Positions 14,389 through 17,541 of a DNA stretch of 17,541 bases are shown piece after piece. The stretch lies in contig JANYEU010000159.1 in the NCBI GenBank assembly GCA_025362915.1, forward strand, positions 1 to 17,541. The letters are read 5' to 3'. Each line of letters starts with the position of its first letter. Position 1 is the first letter of the stretch. The notes beneath the pieces are model-generated. The model made no database searches. It saw nothing but the letters and a program-made list of their open reading frames with translations, and had not been told where the DNA came from. Source of the stretch: Chitinophagaceae bacterium (GTDB lineage Bacteria > Bacteroidota > Bacteroidia > Chitinophagales > Chitinophagaceae). A program made the translations under genes and the position numbers.

Positions 14389-15516
14389 ATGCCAGAAGAA
14401 GTAAGAAATAATGCAGAACACTTTCTAGATTTGATACGCAAGAGCAGGCGTGGGAAGTTTAAGATTTATATTGGAATGAGTGCCGGCGTGGGCAAAACAT
14501 ACCGGATGCTTCAAGAGGCGCATAGTCTTTTGAGGAATGGGGTTGATATAAAAATTGGATATATAGAAACACATAACCGAAAAGAAACGCACGAACTTTT
14601 GGATGGTTTGCCGCTAGTCCCACGACGGAAATTGTTTTATAAAGGAAAGGAACTTGAAGAGTTTGATATGCAGGCTGTATTGAACCTTCATCCGGAAGTG
14701 GTGATTGTCGACGAATTAGCACACTCAAACATAGAGGGTAGCAAGAATGATAAGCGTTGGAAAGATGTGATGGATATTCTGGATGCGGGCATCAATGTAA
14801 TTAGTGCAGTAAACATCCAGCACTTAGAGGGGCTGCACAATGATGTGAAAAACATTACGGGTATCAGCGTATCAGAAAGGATTCCTGATAGCGTTTTGCA
14901 ACAGGCGGATGAGGTGGTAAACATTGATTTGACGGCTGACGAACTGATTATCCGCCTGAAGGAAGGAAAGATTTATACGCCTGACAAGATTCAAGTTTCA
15001 CTCAATAATTTCTTTAAAAGCGAGAAGATTCTGCAGCTTCGCGAACTGGCATTGAAGGAAGTGGCGAGCCAAGTAGAGCGTAAAATTGAAATAGAAATAC
15101 CACGGAATGCCCAACTGAAACCAGAACGTTTTATGGCGTGCATTAGTAGTAACCATGATATTGCCAAAAAAGTTATCCGAAAAACAGCAAGGATGGCCTC
15201 GTATTATAATAGCAAATGGTATTTATTATATGTGCAAACTCCAAGCGAAAGTGGCGACAATATCGGGCTTGCCGAGCAGCGTCATTTGATTAATAACTTT
15301 AAGATGGCTGCCGAATTGGGGGGAGAAGTTATACGATTGAAGAATAAAAACATTGCAAGGGGTATTTTTGAAGCTTCGGAGCAAAAAGGCATTACCACTA
15401 TTTGTATTGGCAAACCGCATCTCACACTTTGGAACGTGATAATGAGTACGGCGGTTTTCAATCAATTATTAAATAAACTATCTGCTTCAGAAATTGACAT
15501 TCTAATTCTATCATAA
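14389..15516 (+). CDS. kdpD: Stand-alone KdpD N-terminal sensor (KdpD domain plus Usp domain)
   Basis: KdpD senses K+ limitation or turgor. This protein is only the cytosolic front part: KdpD domain with Walker A GMSAGVGKT (29-37) and Walker B VVIVDELAHSN (104-114), and the conserved DAGINVISAVNIQHLE (132-147), then a universal-stress-protein-like domain (about 246-375, ending SEIDILILS). It stops at 375 aa; the four-helix membrane domain and the kinase of the ~900-aa classical KdpD are absent. It overlaps the next gene at TAATG (one base), so the two are translationally coupled and probably act as a two-piece kinase. The split form is, from my recollection, known in Bacteroidota. Confidence 0.9.
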   Translation: MPEEVRNNAEHFLDLIRKSRRGKFKIYIGMSAGVGKTYRMLQEAHSLLRNGVDIKIGYIETHNRKETHELLDGLPLVPRRKLFYKGKELEEFDMQAVLNLHPEVVIVDELAHSNIEGSKNDKRWKDVMDILDAGINVISAVNIQHLEGLHNDVKNITGISVSERIPDSVLQQADEVVNIDLTADELIIRLKEGKIYTPDKIQVSLNNFFKSEKILQLRELALKEVASQVERKIEIEIPRNAQLKPERFMACISSNHDIAKKVIRKTARMASYYNSKWYLLYVQTPSESGDNIGLAEQRHLINNFKMAAELGGEVIRLKNKNIARGIFEASEQKGITTICIGKPHLTLWNVIMSTAVFNQLLNKLSASEIDILILS

Positions 15517-17198
15517 TGAAATTAAAAGCAAAATTAACGGTTGGCATTGGCTTCCTCTTTATCGTAATACTGGTGTTTGGCATACTCGGCATTGTTTCTA
15601 TAACAAAGTTGAATGGTGACGCAGATAATATTTTGAAAAACAACTACGAGACGTTGGTGTATGACAATAATATGTTGAAAAGTTTGGATGAATTATCTTT
15701 CAATAAACAAGCCCTTACAGATTTTGAAACAAACCTGAAAAAGCAAGAAAGTAACATTACCGAGTACGGTGAGGGCGATGCAACAAAGCAACTGCGCTAT
15801 GGCTTCGAAGGATTAAAAAAAAATCCTATTGATACCATTAGCTTTCGGCAAATGAGGCAAGCCATACAACAAATTAATACCCTTAACCAAAATGCAATCC
15901 TTCGCAAACACGAAGCTGCACAAAAAGCAGCAAATAGCGCCATATTCTGGTTGACCATTATCTTTTCGGTGCTTACCATCATCTCTTTCACGCTTACCAT
16001 AAACTTCCCAGATGTAATTTCTACACCTGTAAAAGCATTGGCAAAGGGGATTACGGAGATTGCCAACAAAAATTATAAAAACAGAATTTATTTGGATCAG
16101 GAGGATGAATTTAAAGAGTTGGCTAATGCCATCAATACGATGGCAGAGAAACTGGATGAATATGAAAATAGCAATCTGGCGAAGATTACATTTGAGAAAA
16201 GAAGGATTGAAACCATTATCAATCAGATGCGTGATGGCATTATCGGCTTCGATGAAAATAAGAATATCTTGTTTTTGAATGTAGTTTCAGAGAAAATGCT
16301 GGGATTGAAAGAAGCCGACATCTCTGGTCAGTATGCGCCAGATATTGCGCTACAAAATGATTTGATGAGGCGTTTATTAAAAGATGAAGATCAACACGAA
16401 TTGAAGATTTATGCCGATAACAAAGAAAGTTATTTTAATAAAGATGTATTGAAGGTGAGTAATGAAGGAAAGGTGATTGGCGAGGTGATAGTATTAAGGA
16501 ACATTACCCCTTTCCACGAGTTGAATGAAGCGAAGACGAACTTTATTGCTACGGTTTCCCATGAATTGAAGACGCCCATTTCATCGATAAAAATGAGCTT
16601 GCAGTTATTGAGAAGCACCACCACAGGAGTGTTGAATGAAGAGCAGGTGCTTTTGATAGATAGCATCAAGGATGATAGCAACCGATTGCTAAAAATTACA
16701 GGCGAATTGTTGAATATGACGCAAGTGGAAACTGGGAATATACAATTGAACATACTTTCTTGCAGCCCCTACGATATTTTGCAATACGCTACGGAAGCCG
16801 TAAAGGTTCAGGCGGATCAAAAGCACATAACCCTTGCCTTAAAGGCAGCCGATGCCTTGCCCAGTGTAAAGGCCGATAAGGAAAAGACGGCGTGGGTATT
16901 AATCAATTTTTTGACGAATGCCATCCGTTACAGCCCCGAAAAAGGGGAGGTAACCATAGAAATTTACAAAAAGGATAACCAGGTTTGCTTTAGCGTGAAA
17001 GACAATGGCAAGGGGATAGAGGCAACATATACCAGTAAGATTTTTAATAGATACTTTCAAGTGCCAGGCACCAGTAAATCAGGAACGGGTTTGGGATTAG
17101 CCATCAGCAAAGAGTTTATTGAAGCACAAGGCGGGACCATACACTTAGAAAGTAAATATGGGGTGGGGAGTAATTTCTATTTTTATTTGATGAGTTAG
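15516..17198 (+). CDS. HAMP-PAS sensor histidine kinase, partner of KdpD
   Basis: Membrane histidine kinase of 560 aa. TM1 is at about 9-29, an extracytoplasmic four-helix-type region at 30-140, and TM2 at 143-165. HAMP (about 168-220) and PAS (about 228-330) follow, then HisKA with the phospho-acceptor H349 in TVSHELKTP. The ATPase domain has the N box NFLTNAIRYS (N468), DNGKG (496-500) and GTGLGLAI (523-530). It has no receiver domain. It replaces the membrane and kinase parts of classical KdpD, and its ATG overlaps the kdpD stop. Its response regulator is not in the window. Phosphorylation of a KdpE-like or NtrC-like regulator elsewhere is inference. Confidence 0.9.
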   Translation: MKLKAKLTVGIGFLFIVILVFGILGIVSITKLNGDADNILKNNYETLVYDNNMLKSLDELSFNKQALTDFETNLKKQESNITEYGEGDATKQLRYGFEGLKKNPIDTISFRQMRQAIQQINTLNQNAILRKHEAAQKAANSAIFWLTIIFSVLTIISFTLTINFPDVISTPVKALAKGITEIANKNYKNRIYLDQEDEFKELANAINTMAEKLDEYENSNLAKITFEKRRIETIINQMRDGIIGFDENKNILFLNVVSEKMLGLKEADISGQYAPDIALQNDLMRRLLKDEDQHELKIYADNKESYFNKDVLKVSNEGKVIGEVIVLRNITPFHELNEAKTNFIATVSHELKTPISSIKMSLQLLRSTTTGVLNEEQVLLIDSIKDDSNRLLKITGELLNMTQVETGNIQLNILSCSPYDILQYATEAVKVQADQKHITLALKAADALPSVKADKEKTAWVLINFLTNAIRYSPEKGEVTIEIYKKDNQVCFSVKDNGKGIEATYTSKIFNRYFQVPGTSKSGTGLGLAISKEFIEAQGGTIHLESKYGVGSNFYFYLMS

Positions 17199-17236
17199 GT
17201 TCTTTTGTATTATTTCATAAATAATTCATCAACAAA

Positions 17237-17265
17237 AAAGCCCACACTTTAAAAGTGCGGGCTTT
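17237..17265. terminator. Bidirectional Rho-independent terminator
   Basis: AAAGCCCACACTTT pairs with AAAGTGCGGGCTTT (one mismatch). On the minus strand a TTTTTTG run follows the stem, suiting pnp; on the plus strand it follows the kinase gene by 38 bp. Confidence 0.85.
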
Positions 17266-17285
17266 GCTAATTTATCTTGTAATAA

Positions 17286-17541
17286 TTATGATTGCGGTTC
17301 TGGTCTTGGTAACAAAGCTTTACGGCTTAGTTTGAATTTACCAGTCTTAGGATCGATGTCCATCAGTTTTACCTGAATCTTATCACCTTCTCTTAATACA
17401 CCTTCCATTGTTTCAAGGCGTTTCCAGCTAATTTCACTAATGTGCAACAAACCTTCTTTTTTAGGCAGGAACTCTACAAAAGCACCAAATTCCTTAATGC
17501 TCTTCACCGTTCCATCGTAAATAGTTCCAACTTCTGGCACC
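17286..17541 (-). CDS. pnp: Polyribonucleotide nucleotidyltransferase (PNPase), C-terminal S1 domain, partial
   Basis: Only the last 84 residues are visible; the gene continues past the right edge. They form an S1 RNA-binding domain: PEVGTIYDGTVKSIKEFGAF, VEFLPKKEGLLHISEISW, LREGDKIQVKLMDID and the KLSRKALLP end typical of PNPase, which degrades RNA 3'-5' with phosphate. The domain pair KH-S1 and the catalytic part are outside. Other S1 proteins (RpsA) lack the SRKALLP end at the C-terminus, so PNPase is the best call. Confidence 0.88.
   Translation of the reverse strand, partial: VPEVGTIYDGTVKSIKEFGAFVEFLPKKEGLLHISEISWKRLETMEGVLREGDKIQVKLMDIDPKTGKFKLSRKALLPRPEPQS

Overview
The window looks like a chromosomal piece of a Bacteroidota bacterium, probably of the Chitinophagaceae/Sphingobacteriia type. 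This is inference from several signs: a TonB-dependent outer-membrane receptor ending in an aromatic residue, A-rich leaders instead of strong Shine-Dalgarno sites, TAnnTTTG-like promoter elements, moderately low GC, and a kdp locus with a split KdpD. No rRNA, tRNA, CRISPR array, transposase or phage gene was seen.

Layout. Bases 2-1330 hold the C-terminal barrel of a TonB-dependent receptor cut by the left edge. A strong hairpin terminator separates it from a convergent block on the minus strand: an unrecognised 186-aa protein, a secreted GH2 beta-mannosidase and a small three-helix membrane protein. Bases 5100-6000 are a repeat-rich gene desert: two diverged copies of a ~120-bp inverted-repeat element flank an array of 42-bp hairpin units, followed by a decayed copy of the beta-mannosidase 5' region. 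A PPK2 polyphosphate kinase (6012-6809) and an IlvA threonine dehydratase (6962-8239) follow on the plus strand.

The right half is a complete but heavily interrupted K+ uptake locus: three micro-ORFs for tiny membrane peptides (the third is KdpF), kdpA, kdpB, kdpC, then a stand-alone KdpD N-terminal sensor overlapping a separate HAMP-PAS histidine kinase. KdpFABC is the ATP-driven high-affinity K+ pump. The split KdpD/kinase pair presumably controls it, but no response regulator (KdpE or other) lies in the window. The locus has collected non-coding debris: a fragment of a different KdpA gene, a 21-bp perfect inverted repeat, a MITE-like element between kdpB and kdpC, and a 21-bp tandem array ending in a hairpin between kdpC and kdpD. 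A bidirectional terminator then separates the kinase from the convergent 3' end of pnp (S1 domain of PNPase), cut by the right edge.

The known genes are conventional. The most unusual content is the repeat architecture (42-bp and 21-bp arrays, both frame-preserving multiples of 3 and of ~10.5 bp) and the kdpA relic upstream of the intact kdpA. I did not see a convincing new defence or biosynthetic system.
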